The notes: generated by a model not told the origin, from the letters alone. Counted from the stretch's first letter, positions 16,672 through 25,433 are shown. The stretch is 64,000 nucleotides of DNA from Prescottella defluvii (GCF_000738775.1 NZ_JPOC01000028.1:172998-236997), one strand, 5' to 3'. A program made the numbers and translations.

Positions 16672-17425
16672 GCCGGCAATCGTCGAACTGTCGGGCGTCA
16701 CCAAGTCGTTCGGCACCCGCAGCGTCCTCGACGACATCGACCTCGCGGTCCGCCCCGGCGAGTTCGTGTCCGTGATCGGCCCGAGCGGGTGCGGCAAGAG
16801 CACCGTGTTCTCGATCGTCGCGGGCCTCGAGGCGCCGGACACCGGGACCGTCACCGCCCCGACGTGCGCCCACATGCCCCAGAAGGATCTGCTGTTCCCG
16901 TGGCGCTCGGTGCTCGACAACACCACCCTCGGTCTCGAGGTCCAGCGCACACCCCGGAAGCAGGCCCGGGCCCGGGCCGCCGAACTGTTCCCGGTGTTCG
17001 GCCTGGCCGGGTTCGAGGACGCCCGCCCTCACCAGTTGTCGGGCGGCATGCGGCAGCGGGCCGCCCTGCTCCGGACCGTGGTCCAGGACCGCGAGGTCCT
17101 GCTGCTCGACGAACCATTCGGTGCACTCGACTCCCTGACCCGCACCGAGATGCAGACGTGGCTGCAGGACGTGTGGCAGCGCTACCGCTGGACGGTGCTG
17201 ATGATCACCCACGACATCCGTGAGGCGGTGTTCCTGTCCGACCGGGTGATCGTGCTGTCGGCCCGGCCCGCGACGGTTCGCCGCGAGGTGCTCGTGGATC
17301 TGCCCCGACCGCGGGAGTTGTCGGTGGTGACCTCGCCCGAGTTCGCCGCGATCGAGCACGACCTCATCGAGGTCCTGCACGAGGAATCCCGCCGGGCACT
17401 CGCGGAACAGGAATCCGCGGGCTGA
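16664..17425 (+). CDS. thiZ: ThiZ-like ABC ATPase for thiamin precursor
   Basis: A 253-aa ATPase that energises the ThiXY importer. Walker A is GPSGCGKST (about residues 40-48). The Q-loop HMPQKDLLFPW, the signature LSGGMRQR, Walker B LLLDEPFGALD and the switch THDIREAV are all intact. The start is GTG, overlapping thiX by 8 bp. It is last in the operon and is followed by a hairpin-forming inverted repeat at 17433-17500. Confidence 0.92.
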   Translation: MAEPAIVELSGVTKSFGTRSVLDDIDLAVRPGEFVSVIGPSGCGKSTVFSIVAGLEAPDTGTVTAPTCAHMPQKDLLFPWRSVLDNTTLGLEVQRTPRKQARARAAELFPVFGLAGFEDARPHQLSGGMRQRAALLRTVVQDREVLLLDEPFGALDSLTRTEMQTWLQDVWQRYRWTVLMITHDIREAVFLSDRVIVLSARPATVRREVLVDLPRPRELSVVTSPEFAAIEHDLIEVLHEESRRALAEQESAG

Positions 17426-17432
17426 CCGCAGT

Positions 17433-17500
17433 ACCGTCCGGTCTCCATTCCTCGGTCCCGAAACCCCCGAAACCTTTCGTAGGCAACCAGACCGGACGGT
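17433..17500 (+). terminator. Long inverted repeat after thiamin operon
   Basis: ACCGTCCGGTCT (17433-17444) and its exact complement (17489-17500) flank a 44-nt loop, starting 7 bp after the thiZ stop. It probably ends the operon, but the long loop and lack of a T-run make this tentative. The rest of the 228-bp gap holds only the promoter region of the protease gene. Confidence 0.45.
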
Positions 17501-17653
17501 TCATGCCCGATCGAGATGCGCACCTAACAAACACTCGACGGGTCGAGACATCCTCGTTACCCTTCTGTTATGGCGCACCCCGGAAACGCGATTCCGGAAC
17601 CGCACCACAACCGCCTCGTCTTACGGACGGTCACCGTCCGACAGGAAGTAGAG

Positions 17654-18349
17654 ATGACGAAACGAGTCCTGCTGGCCACGCTCGCCGTGATCGCCGCCCT
17701 GGCGCCGGCTCTGGCCCTCGCCCCGGCCGCATCGGCGGCAACAGGAACGATCTCCAACGGCATCGCCTGGACCGCGAATCCCGATGCCGGGCCGTCGAAC
17801 CCGTTGGTGAACCAGGAGTACTGCACCCTCGGCGTCGTCGGTACCGACGCCCTCGGCAACAAGATCGCGATCTCCGCGGCGCACTGCGTGTCCGCGGCCG
17901 CGGGCGGTGCCACCGAGTACCCGGACGGGGCACCGGTCTACCGCTTCGGCCCCACCGGCACCGGTGATCCGATCGGGACCATCGCGTACCGCGACCCGCG
18001 CATCGACTACGTCGTGATCGAGTTGTTGCCGGACGCAGCCCTCTCGTCGAACGGACCGGACGTGCGGATCGACGGCATCGGACCGTCCCACCCCGAGGGT
18101 GAGCTGTGCAAGGCCGGAGTTCGGACGGGACTGACCTGCGGGCCGATCTACGGCCAGCCCGCGCTGCGGATCAATTCGTTCGCCACCGCCAACGGCGGCG
18201 ACTCGGGTGGACCCGCGTTCATCGACGGGTCGAAGTTGGTGGGCATGACCCGGGGCCCGTTCGAGTTCATCGACATCACCGCGGTGCTCGACGGCATCGC
18301 GGCGCACCCCGAACCGGTCGGCAAGGGATTCACTGTGACGAACGACTGA
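17654..18349 (+). CDS. Secreted trypsin-like serine protease (S1 family)
   Basis: A 231-aa exported protein with a classical signal peptide (residues 1 to about 29; MTKRVLLATLAVIAALAP ... ASAA). The S1 triad is present: His in ISAAHCV, Asp in DPRIDYVVIEL and Ser in NGGDSGGPAF. I chose ATG 17654 because a GGAAGTAGAG ribosome site precedes it and the signal peptide then starts correctly. Two pairs of Cys could form disulfides. Stand-alone promoter; substrate unknown, and a target in the envelope or outside the cell is likely. Confidence 0.85.
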   Translation: MTKRVLLATLAVIAALAPALALAPAASAATGTISNGIAWTANPDAGPSNPLVNQEYCTLGVVGTDALGNKIAISAAHCVSAAAGGATEYPDGAPVYRFGPTGTGDPIGTIAYRDPRIDYVVIELLPDAALSSNGPDVRIDGIGPSHPEGELCKAGVRTGLTCGPIYGQPALRINSFATANGGDSGGPAFIDGSKLVGMTRGPFEFIDITAVLDGIAAHPEPVGKGFTVTND

Positions 18350-18375
18350 AACACCGGGCAGCCCAGAGCAAGAAG

Positions 18376-18405
18376 GGCGCCGCCGGGAGAGATCCTGGCG
18401 GCGCC
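18376..18405. terminator. Bidirectional terminator between protease and lipoprotein genes
   Basis: GGCGCCGCC (18376-18384) pairs with GGCGGCGCC (18397-18405) around a 12-nt loop, with flanking AAG and CTT adding pairs. It lies between two convergent genes. Confidence 0.75.
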
Positions 18406-18429
18406 TTGCTGACTTGTCGGGCGGGTGAC

Positions 18430-19017
18430 TCAGAGACCGATCAACTGCTTGGCGACGGACACCGCCGCCGGTCCGTCCAGCGCAGGCACGTCATCCCATT
18501 TCCCACCACTGATGGTCACCTTGGCATCGGGCGTCTCGACCGTCGTGACGATCACGCCGGCGACGGACGTCGACAAGTTCAGGGTGTAGGCGATGCCACC
18601 GGCCTGCTCGAGCCCGGCATCCGGCACGACGACGAGGCCGCCGGCCCCGAGATCCCCTGCCGCCGACACCTCGCCGGACCAGGGTTCGACGACCACCTCG
18701 ACGGTCCGGATCTGCCCCAGGTCCGTCGCGCCGTCCGGGGTTTCCCACCCGCAGATCACGCCATACTCGCTGACCATGTTGGACGCACTCTCCTGCAGTC
18801 CCTCGTTGTACTGCGCGACCGCGGGCGCGACGTCGTCGCAACTCGTGAACCGCGCCATCACGTCGGAACCCGAGGCACCCGACGCGCCGTCCCCGGAAGC
18901 CGCAGTCTCCGAGACCGCGGGCTCCGGGGCCGACATGTCGGCGTCGTCGGAACCGCAGGCGCTGACCGCCGCCGCCAGAAGCAGGAACACTGAAACAAAC
19001 CGAACATTTCGGATCAT
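18430..19017 (-). CDS. Putative lipoprotein (DUF3558-like)
   Basis: A 195-aa protein with a signal peptide ending in lipobox VSAC (Cys about 21), so it is probably anchored to the outer face of the membrane. A short Ser/Gly/Ala-rich linker leads to a domain with two Cys (SCDD and VICGWETP) that resembles the small DUF3558-type actinobacterial lipoproteins. I can assign no function. It is convergent with the protease gene and preceded by a 7-bp tandem repeat. Confidence 0.7.
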   Translation of the reverse strand: MIRNVRFVSVFLLLAAAVSACGSDDADMSAPEPAVSETAASGDGASGASGSDVMARFTSCDDVAPAVAQYNEGLQESASNMVSEYGVICGWETPDGATDLGQIRTVEVVVEPWSGEVSAAGDLGAGGLVVVPDAGLEQAGGIAYTLNLSTSVAGVIVTTVETPDAKVTISGGKWDDVPALDGPAAVSVAKQLIGL

Positions 19018-19042
19018 ACGAGCAATCTAGCAACGGCAACGG

Positions 19043-19083
<41 letters not shown>

Positions 19084-19097
19084 GAAGGTGGCGTCAG

Positions 19098-20636
19098 CTA
19101 CCGGCCGGCCATGTTCATGACGGCGATGTGGCTGAACAGCATGCTGGTGCCGATCGGGTTGCCGCCACCGGGGTAGGTGGTGCCACTGGGCGCCGCCATC
19201 GTGTTACCGGCCGCGTAGAGACCCGTGATCGGGTTGCCCGACGTGTCGAGCACGCGCGCCGCGGTGTCGGTGCGCAGACCGCCCTTGGTGCCGAGGTCGG
19301 AGATGCCGAACGCGGCCGCGTGGAACGGGCCCTGCTCGATCGGGATGAGCGCCGGACCGCCGCCGGTGAACGCGCGGTCGTACGCTTCGTCGCCACGCCC
19401 GAAGTCCTCGTCGACGTCGTTGGCCGCCATCGCGTTGAAACGCTCGACGGTCGCCCGCAGGTTGTCGGCCGGGACGCCGATCTTCGCGGCGAGTTCCTCG
19501 AGGGTGTCGGCGGTGTGCCACAGGCCGGCGTCGACGTACTTCTCCGTCTCGACCATCGAGACGTTCGAGGCGCCCACCGGAGGACGCTCGCCCGCGCGGT
19601 CGTCGTAGATCATCCAGTACGGCAGCGTGACCGAACCGTCCTCCATGCCGGCGATGACGTCGCGGCCGAGACGGTCGTAGGGCGCGTACTCGTTCACGAA
19701 GCGCTTGCCGTCGTGGTTGACGAAGATGCCGCCGGTGAAGCACAGCGCGAACGCCGAACGCCCGTCCGGATGCGTCAGGCCCGGCGACCACCAGGCCTCA
19801 CCCATCAGATCGGTGTCCGCACCGACCGCGATACCGGCCTGGTGCGCCTTGCCGAGGTTGCCCCACGGACCCATCGTGTCGCGGGCGACACCCGGGACGC
19901 CGTACTTCTGACGCAGCTCGTCGTTGCCCTCGAAGCCACCGGCGGCCAGCAGGACGCCCTTGCGGGCGCGGATCGCGACCTGCTCGCCGTCGCGCTCGAC
20001 GATCGCACCGGCCACGACGCCGTCCTCGACGACCAGTTCGACGAGCGGGGTGTTCAGGTTCAGCTTCGCGTTCGGGTACTTGCCGATCGCCTTCAGGAAA
20101 CGACCGATCAGCGCGCGTCCGCCGATCAGCATCTCGGGCAGGTCCGCGCCGAGGCGGTCGAAGTCGAGCGGACCGCGCACCAGCTTGTGCAGGTCACCGA
20201 CCTCGGAGACCGGCAGCGGGCTCGGGATGGTGTGGCGCTGGCCGTCGTTGCGGGCCTTGGGGGCCTTGCCGTAGTAGTCCGGCCACGGGTAGGTGGCGAA
20301 CTGGAGGTCGTCGTCCTGCTCGAGGTACTCGACCAGCGGGCCGCCGCCCTTGACGTAGGTGTCCTGCAGTTCACGCGGGGTCCGGTCACCGACGACGGCG
20401 TGGTAGTACTCGAGCGCGTCCTCGATCGTGTCGTCGACGCCGGCGCGCTGGAGCACCGGGTTGCACGGGAACCAGAAGCCGCCGCCACCGGAGTAGGCGG
20501 TGGTGCCACCGAACTTGTCGGTCGCCTCGACCAGGATCACGTCGAGGCCCTCACGGGCCGCGGTGTAGGCGCCGGTGGCGCCACCGGCGCCCGACCCTGC
20601 CACCAGCACGTCACATTCTTCGTTCCAGTTGACCAT
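19098..20636 (-). CDS. kstD: 3-ketosteroid delta-1-dehydrogenase (KstD family)
   Basis: A 512-aa FAD flavoprotein that introduces the C1-C2 double bond in ring A of 3-ketosteroids, a step towards ring opening. The N-terminal FAD motif is VLVAGSGAGGATGAY (residues 10-24). Residues equivalent to the KstD1 catalytic set are all present: Tyr121 in PDYY, Tyr320 in EYAPYDRLG, and Tyr488 with Gly492 in TTYPGGGNPIG. Length matches KstD1 (510 aa). Rhodococci usually carry several KstD paralogues with different substrates; which one this is cannot be told here. It lies downstream of a VOC gene on the same strand. Confidence 0.88.
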   Translation of the reverse strand: MVNWNEECDVLVAGSGAGGATGAYTAAREGLDVILVEATDKFGGTTAYSGGGGFWFPCNPVLQRAGVDDTIEDALEYYHAVVGDRTPRELQDTYVKGGGPLVEYLEQDDDLQFATYPWPDYYGKAPKARNDGQRHTIPSPLPVSEVGDLHKLVRGPLDFDRLGADLPEMLIGGRALIGRFLKAIGKYPNAKLNLNTPLVELVVEDGVVAGAIVERDGEQVAIRARKGVLLAAGGFEGNDELRQKYGVPGVARDTMGPWGNLGKAHQAGIAVGADTDLMGEAWWSPGLTHPDGRSAFALCFTGGIFVNHDGKRFVNEYAPYDRLGRDVIAGMEDGSVTLPYWMIYDDRAGERPPVGASNVSMVETEKYVDAGLWHTADTLEELAAKIGVPADNLRATVERFNAMAANDVDEDFGRGDEAYDRAFTGGGPALIPIEQGPFHAAAFGISDLGTKGGLRTDTAARVLDTSGNPITGLYAAGNTMAAPSGTTYPGGGNPIGTSMLFSHIAVMNMAGR

Positions 20637-20700
20637 CGTTCAGCCTTTCCCGGCGGAGCCGGATTCGGGTCGTCCGCCTCGTCGATGCGGACGTCGGTTC

Positions 20701-20716
20701 GGGGCCTCGAGGCCCC
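20701..20716. other. 16-bp perfect palindrome between VOC and kstD genes
   Basis: GGGGCCTCGAGGCCCC reads the same on both strands. It lies in the 99-bp gap between the two co-directional genes. It could form a small RNA hairpin that tunes kstD expression, or be a protein site; neither is shown. Confidence 0.4.
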
Positions 20717-20735
20717 GTGAGGTGATGCGCCCGGA

Positions 20736-21254
20736 TCAGCCGACCGGGCGCACGGGGTTCGATCCGTCCCAGGCGCGTGCCTGCTCGATGCCGTAGGCGA
20801 GCAGTTCGCGCATGCCGGCGCTCTGGATGTACTCGAAGACGGCGCCCGGTTGGGAGGGCGAGTGCACGTAGGCGACCCGGGTTCCGGGTCCCTCGGCCAC
20901 GAAGAGTTCCTCGAGTCCGCGGCCACGGGCGTCCGCGAGCGCCGAGTCGAGATCGTCGGTGAGCCACGCGATGTGGTGCGGTCCGACGAGCGGCGCTCCG
21001 GCGGCGTCCGCGTACGGCGAGGGAGTCGTCGACGTGATCTGCATGAGTTCGATCTGGAGGTCGCCGGTGTAGCCCATCGCGACGTCCATGGTGACGACCG
21101 TGTCGGCGCCCGCATAGCGCCCGTTCAGCGTCACACGACGGAACACGGTCCACGGCCCGACCCGGGCATGCGTCACCCAATGGTCGATGGCGGCATCGAG
21201 ATCCGCCACCACATAACCCATCTGAACTGCGGGTTCGGTGACCTCGCGACTCAT
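20736..21254 (-). CDS. VOC (glyoxalase-fold) family protein
   Basis: A 172-aa protein of the vicinal-oxygen-chelate superfamily. Two beta-alpha-beta modules are visible, from VQMGYVVADLDAAIDHWV and from GPHHIAWLTDDLDSALADA, with metal-ligand candidates His (PHHIAW) and Glu (VFEYIQ). Family members include dioxygenases, isomerases and epimerases. I chose ATG 21254 because an AGGAGG site lies 6 bp upstream; a GTG at 21260 is also in frame. It is the first gene of a probable VOC-kstD operon, so a steroid-related substrate is plausible but unproven. Confidence 0.75.
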   Translation of the reverse strand: MSREVTEPAVQMGYVVADLDAAIDHWVTHARVGPWTVFRRVTLNGRYAGADTVVTMDVAMGYTGDLQIELMQITSTTPSPYADAAGAPLVGPHHIAWLTDDLDSALADARGRGLEELFVAEGPGTRVAYVHSPSQPGAVFEYIQSAGMRELLAYGIEQARAWDGSNPVRPVG

Positions 21255-21289
21255 GCACACCTCCTACGGCACTCGACGTGGTGTGTGAT

Positions 21290-21305
21290 GGTAGCCACGC
21301 CTACC
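21290..21305. promoter_or_regulatory. Dyad upstream of VOC-kstD genes
   Basis: GGTAG-N6-CTACC (21290-21305) lies 35 bp upstream of the VOC start, where an operator would be expected. No regulator can be assigned. Confidence 0.35.
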
Positions 21306-21377
21306 GGGGGTGGTTCAAGTGCCAGTCCCACTGAGAGGACGCCGACGTCCCAGACGTGCGCTGCGACCGGAGCGCGG

Positions 21378-22280
21378 TCAGCGACCCGATCCGCCGCAGC
21401 CCCAGCCGAGCCCCGCCAGTTCCTGGCCCCGAGCCAGGACGTCGTCGAGCATCTTCTCGGTGAGCTTTCCGGTGAAGGTGTTCTGCTGGCTCGGGTGATA
21501 GCAGCCGATCACGTTGAGCGGCTTGCCATCCGCGGTGCTCAGGACCGCGACTTCCCCGTGCCCGAACTTGGGCTTCGGTGTGGGGACGGTGCCCCCGGCG
21601 CGGCGCACGGCGCCGAGCGTCGCGTCCCACCCGAATCCACCGAGCGCGACGACGGCCCGCGCGAACGGCAGGAGCCGGGCCAGTTCGGCGTCGAGCCAGC
21701 CCGCGCAGCAGTCCCGCTCGTCGATACCGGGCTTGTTCCCCGGCGGCGCGCACCGTACCGCCGAGAGCATTCGCACCCCGAACAGTTTCTGCCCGTCCGC
21801 GGCGTGCTCGACGTCGGCTCTGCTCGCCAGCCCCGCCCGGTGAAGCGCACGGAACAGCCAGTCTCCGGCCTGGTCGCCGGTGAACATCCGGCCCGTGCGG
21901 TTGCCCCCGTTCGCGGCGGGCGCCAGCCCCATGATCAGCAGTTTCGGGAAGTCGGCCCCGAACCCGGTGACGGGGCGGCCCCAGTACGGCTGGTCCGCGA
22001 ACGACGCCCGCTTGGTCTCGGCGGCCTGCTCGCGCCAGTCCACGAGCCGCGGGCAGGCCCGGCACACACTGATGCGGGCGTCGAGATCGAGGAGGTTCTT
22101 CGCGCCGGCGGCCATCGCGACGACATCCGCCGCCGACCGGGCCACGGGAGTCTGCGCGTCCGCCGAGTCGCCGGGCCACCCGGTGCCGGGCGGCACCGGG
22201 GACGGGAACAGCTCTCCGGTGCCGGGGTGCGGCAGCAACTCGCCGGTCATCGGTTCCGCGCGCTCGTAGGCATGGGCCAA
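21378..22280 (-). CDS. Family-5 uracil-DNA glycosylase (UdgB type)
   Basis: A 300-aa DNA repair enzyme that removes uracil and some other deaminated bases. Family-5 motifs are GLAPAANGGNRTGRMFTGD (motif 1) and CYHPSQQNTFTG (motif 3). Cys residues in CRAC, VRCAPP and DCC fit the [4Fe-4S] cluster of this class. The protein starts MAHAYERAEP; an ATG ten codons further in (MTGELLPH) is an alternative start. It is divergent from the sirtuin gene. Confidence 0.88.
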   Translation of the reverse strand: MAHAYERAEPMTGELLPHPGTGELFPSPVPPGTGWPGDSADAQTPVARSAADVVAMAAGAKNLLDLDARISVCRACPRLVDWREQAAETKRASFADQPYWGRPVTGFGADFPKLLIMGLAPAANGGNRTGRMFTGDQAGDWLFRALHRAGLASRADVEHAADGQKLFGVRMLSAVRCAPPGNKPGIDERDCCAGWLDAELARLLPFARAVVALGGFGWDATLGAVRRAGGTVPTPKPKFGHGEVAVLSTADGKPLNVIGCYHPSQQNTFTGKLTEKMLDDVLARGQELAGLGWGCGGSGR

Positions 22281-22352
22281 TTCAACCCGACCCGTGCGGC
22301 ACCACGCAGCCGGGTGCGGACGAGCGGCACGCGGGCCCGCACAATCGACGGT

Positions 22353-23108
22353 ATGAATGCGCTCCCTGTCGATCCAGCACTCGCCGATGCCGCTCGCGCC
22401 GCCCGTCGTGTCGTCGTGTTCAGCGGCGCGGGCATGTCGGCCGAGAGCGGCGTGCCGACCTTCCGGGACGCACAGACCGGACTGTGGGAGCGGTTCTCAC
22501 CGGAGCAGCTCGCGAGTCCGGAAGGCTGGGAGCGAGACCGCGGCCTGGTGTGGGCGTGGTACCAATGGCGGACCGGGCTCGCGCGGCGCGTCCAGCCGCA
22601 CGCCGGTCACCACGCGATCGCGCAGTGGGCCGGGCGCACCGGAATGACGGTGATCACCCAGAACGTCGACGACCTCCACGAGCGGGCGGGCAGTCCCGTC
22701 GCCGCGCACCTGCACGGCAGTCTGTTCGCACCGCGATGCAGCGCCTGTGGTGTGGCGTTCCCCGGCGACGGCGGCGTCGACGCCGAACCCACCGGCCCGC
22801 TCGCACCGCCGACATGCGAGACCTGCGGTGGCGCGGTGCGTCCCGGCGTCGTGTGGTTCGGCGAGGCCCTGCCCGAGGACGCCTGGAGCCGGTCCACCGA
22901 CGCGGCCACGGACTGCGACCTCATGGTCGTCGTCGGCACGTCCGCGGTGGTGTACCCGGCGGCGGAACTGCCCCTGCTCGCCGCGCGGTCCGGCGCGACC
23001 GTCGTCGAGATCAACCCCGAGACGACCGGATTGAGCGATCACGTGCACCACTCGTGGCGCACCACCGCATCCGCGGGACTGCCCGCGCTGCTGGCCGCGA
23101 TCGGCTGA
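22353..23108 (+). CDS. cobB: Sirtuin NAD-dependent protein deacylase
   Basis: A 251-aa cytoplasmic enzyme that removes acyl groups from lysine using NAD. It has GAGMSAESGVPTFR (residues 25-38), the TQNVDDLH strand (102-109), the catalytic His121 in HLHGS and a zinc site of Cys129, Cys132, Cys155 and Cys158. Tyr70 and Arg73 (YQWR) match the YxxR pair of SIRT5-like enzymes such as E. coli CobB, which bind succinyl- and malonyl-lysine, so desuccinylase activity is likely. It is convergent with the fadD15-like gene. Confidence 0.92.
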   Translation: MNALPVDPALADAARAARRVVVFSGAGMSAESGVPTFRDAQTGLWERFSPEQLASPEGWERDRGLVWAWYQWRTGLARRVQPHAGHHAIAQWAGRTGMTVITQNVDDLHERAGSPVAAHLHGSLFAPRCSACGVAFPGDGGVDAEPTGPLAPPTCETCGGAVRPGVVWFGEALPEDAWSRSTDAATDCDLMVVVGTSAVVYPAAELPLLAARSGATVVEINPETTGLSDHVHHSWRTTASAGLPALLAAIG

Positions 23109-23126
23109 CGCCGGGGTCCGCCGCGG

Positions 23127-24920
23127 TCAGTGGCCGCGGTAGATCGCCTCGATCTGTTCGGCGAAACGCTCGGAGACCACCTGACGCTTGATCTTCAGCG
23201 TGGCGGTCAGTTCACCCGACTCCTCGGTGAGATCGTGCGGGAGGATCTCGAACCGCTTGATCGCCTCCGCGTGGGACACCGTCGAGTTCGCATCGTCGAT
23301 CACGTCCTGCAGCGCGGCGCGGAGGTCGGTGTCCGCGGCGAGATCGGCGACCGTCGCCGAAGCCGGCTTCCCGTTCGCCGACTTCCAGTTCCCGAACGGC
23401 TCCGGGTCGAGAGTCAACAGCACACCGATGAACGGTCGGCCGTCGCCCACGACGACAGCCTGTGAGACAAGCACATTCGAGCGCAGACGATCCTCGAGCG
23501 GGCCCGGCGAGACGTTCTTTCCTCCCGCGGTGACCAGCAGGTCCTTCTTCCGTCCGGTGAGCGTCAGGTACCCGTCGTCGTCCAGTTCGCCGAGGTCCCC
23601 GGTCCGGAGCCAGCCGTCGCGGAGGGCGTCCGCCGTGGCCGCGTCGTTGCCCCAGTACCCGGCGAACACGACACCGCCGCCGAGCTCGATCTCGCCGTCC
23701 GGCGCGATCCGCACCGAGTTGCCGCTCATCGGACGGCCCACCGTGCCGATCTTCTGCTCGCCGGGCACGTTGACGCAGTGCGCGGCGGTGGACTCCGTCA
23801 GTCCGTAGCCCTCGTAGATGGGGACGCCGGCACCACGGAAGAAGTGCCCCAGCCGCGGCATCAGTGCCCCGCCTCCGGAGATGGCCCACCAGCACTGGTC
23901 GCCCAACGCGGCGCGAAGTTTGGCATATACCAACCGATCGGCAATCGCGTGCCGCGCCTTCAGGATCCACGACGGACCACCAGTGTCGAGGGACTCGCTG
24001 TAGGCGATCGCGGTGGCCTCGGCGAAGGCGAACACCGCCCCCGGGATCCGGCCCTTGCTCTGGGCCGAGTGGGCGGCGCTGTCGCGGACCTTCTCGAAAA
24101 CACGTGGCACACCGAGGATCACATGCGGCCGGAATCGTTGGAACTGGCCCGCCACCGTGCCGAAGTTCGACCAGTGCGCCTGGATACCACCGGCCTCGAA
24201 CATCGCGAGCGAGACCGCGCGGGCGAGCACGTGCGCCAACGGTAGGAATGTCAGCATCCGGTTGCCGGGTTTCGCCACGTCCCCAATCGACGCGGCGAGG
24301 ATGCCGCGCACCTCGGACAGGAAGTTCCGATGCGTGAGGATGCAGCCCTTCGGCCGTCCCGTCGTCCCGGAGGTGTAGACCAGCGACGCCAGGTCGTCCG
24401 CACGAATCCCGGCCAGTCGGTCTCCGATGACGGCGTCGTCGATGCGCACGCCCTCGGCGACGAGCTTCTCGACGGCCAGGTCGTCGATCTGCAGCACGCG
24501 TCCCGGTCCGGACAGGACTCCGTCGAAACCGGCCGCGTGGCCCGCGGTCTCCACGATCGCGAGGACGGCCCCGGAGTCCTCGACGATCCACCGGATCTGA
24601 TCCGGCGACGACGAGTCGTAGATCGGCACGGAGACGGCGCCGGCCGCCCAGATCGCGAAGTCGAACAGCGACCACTCGAACCGCGTCGCGGACAGGAGTG
24701 CCACCCGGTCGCCGGGGCCGACCCCCGCCGCCACCAGGCCCTTCGCGACCCCGGTGACCAGGTCCGCGAACTCGAGCGCGGTCACATCCACCCACCGGTC
24801 CTCGACCGGCCGGGAGAACAGAACCCGATCCGGACTGCGTCTCGCGTGCTCGAACACGGTGCGGACGATCGACTCGTCGTCGCCGATGGTGAAGCGGGCG
24901 GGGGCGCCGTACTCACGCAT
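23127..24920 (-). CDS. fadD15: Long-chain acyl-CoA synthetase, FadD15-like
   Basis: A 597-aa AMP-forming ligase that activates fatty acids as CoA thioesters. The AMP-binding motif is YTSGTTGRPKGC, followed by GYGLTESTA, the hinge TGDLGELDDDGYLTLTGRKKDL and the late VKRQVV. Length and N-terminus (MREYGAPARFTIG) match mycobacterial FadD15, so I chose ATG 24920, which overlaps the MarR stop by 8 bp, rather than ATG 24929. Its expression is probably controlled by the co-transcribed MarR regulator. Confidence 0.9.
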   Translation of the reverse strand: MREYGAPARFTIGDDESIVRTVFEHARRSPDRVLFSRPVEDRWVDVTALEFADLVTGVAKGLVAAGVGPGDRVALLSATRFEWSLFDFAIWAAGAVSVPIYDSSSPDQIRWIVEDSGAVLAIVETAGHAAGFDGVLSGPGRVLQIDDLAVEKLVAEGVRIDDAVIGDRLAGIRADDLASLVYTSGTTGRPKGCILTHRNFLSEVRGILAASIGDVAKPGNRMLTFLPLAHVLARAVSLAMFEAGGIQAHWSNFGTVAGQFQRFRPHVILGVPRVFEKVRDSAAHSAQSKGRIPGAVFAFAEATAIAYSESLDTGGPSWILKARHAIADRLVYAKLRAALGDQCWWAISGGGALMPRLGHFFRGAGVPIYEGYGLTESTAAHCVNVPGEQKIGTVGRPMSGNSVRIAPDGEIELGGGVVFAGYWGNDAATADALRDGWLRTGDLGELDDDGYLTLTGRKKDLLVTAGGKNVSPGPLEDRLRSNVLVSQAVVVGDGRPFIGVLLTLDPEPFGNWKSANGKPASATVADLAADTDLRAALQDVIDDANSTVSHAEAIKRFEILPHDLTEESGELTATLKIKRQVVSERFAEQIEAIYRGH

Positions 24921-25425
24921 GTGCGTCATCTCCAGCAGTTGTGGGGCCGCCGGGGACCCCGGCGATCACGGGTATGTCGGGTGCGCCGGGGACCTCCGCG
25001 ACCGGCCCGTCGCGGAACCGACGCAGGATCACGGCGAACTGGGCGATCTCGGTCGGCGACCAACCGTCCACACGCGCCCGGACCTCGTCGAACCGTCGCC
25101 GGTCGGCGGCCGCGAGCACCGCGATGCCCTGGGAGGTGAGGAACAGGGGGCGCCCGGCGCGGACGGGCCCCGAATCGGCCCGAACCCAGCCGCCGTCGGT
25201 ACATCCCCGGAGCTGCCGCGAAACGGTCGACCGGTTGACGCCGAACGCATCGGAGATGTCGGTGGCGCGACATCCCGGGTTCCGCGCGACGAACGAGAGA
25301 ACCGAGTGCTGCGCGAACGACGGACCGCCCTGCGCGTCACGGCCGCCGGCCACCAACTCCCGGGTCAACTGGACCAGTTCGGCGTGCACAGCCGCCACCT
25401 GATCGACCTCGCCGTCATGTTGCAC
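24913..25425 (-). CDS. MarR-family transcriptional regulator
   Basis: A 170-aa winged-helix regulator. The helix-turn-helix lies at about residues 50-75 (CRATDISDAFGVNRSTVSRQL), followed by a beta wing with RPLFLTSQGIAVL. The start is GTG. The gene overlaps fadD15, so it most likely senses an acyl ligand and controls its own operon. A 15-bp palindrome covers its start codon. Confidence 0.85.
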   Translation of the reverse strand: MQHDGEVDQVAAVHAELVQLTRELVAGGRDAQGGPSFAQHSVLSFVARNPGCRATDISDAFGVNRSTVSRQLRGCTDGGWVRADSGPVRAGRPLFLTSQGIAVLAAADRRRFDEVRARVDGWSPTEIAQFAVILRRFRDGPVAEVPGAPDIPVIAGVPGGPTTAGDDAHA

Positions 25426-25433
25426 AGTGCAAC
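25419..25433. promoter_or_regulatory. Palindrome over the marR start (probable auto-operator)
   Basis: GTTGCACAGTGCAAC is a perfect 15-bp dyad (GTTGCAC-A-GTGCAAC) that includes the GTG start codon of the MarR gene. A second short palindrome, CGTTCGAACG, lies at 25481-25490 in the same divergent gap. Binding by the MarR protein is inference. Confidence 0.5.

Noticed and set aside
24330..25139. A long plus-strand frame antisense to fadD15 and marR.
   Set aside because: Its translation lacks family features, whereas the opposite strand encodes two recognisable proteins with an overlap.
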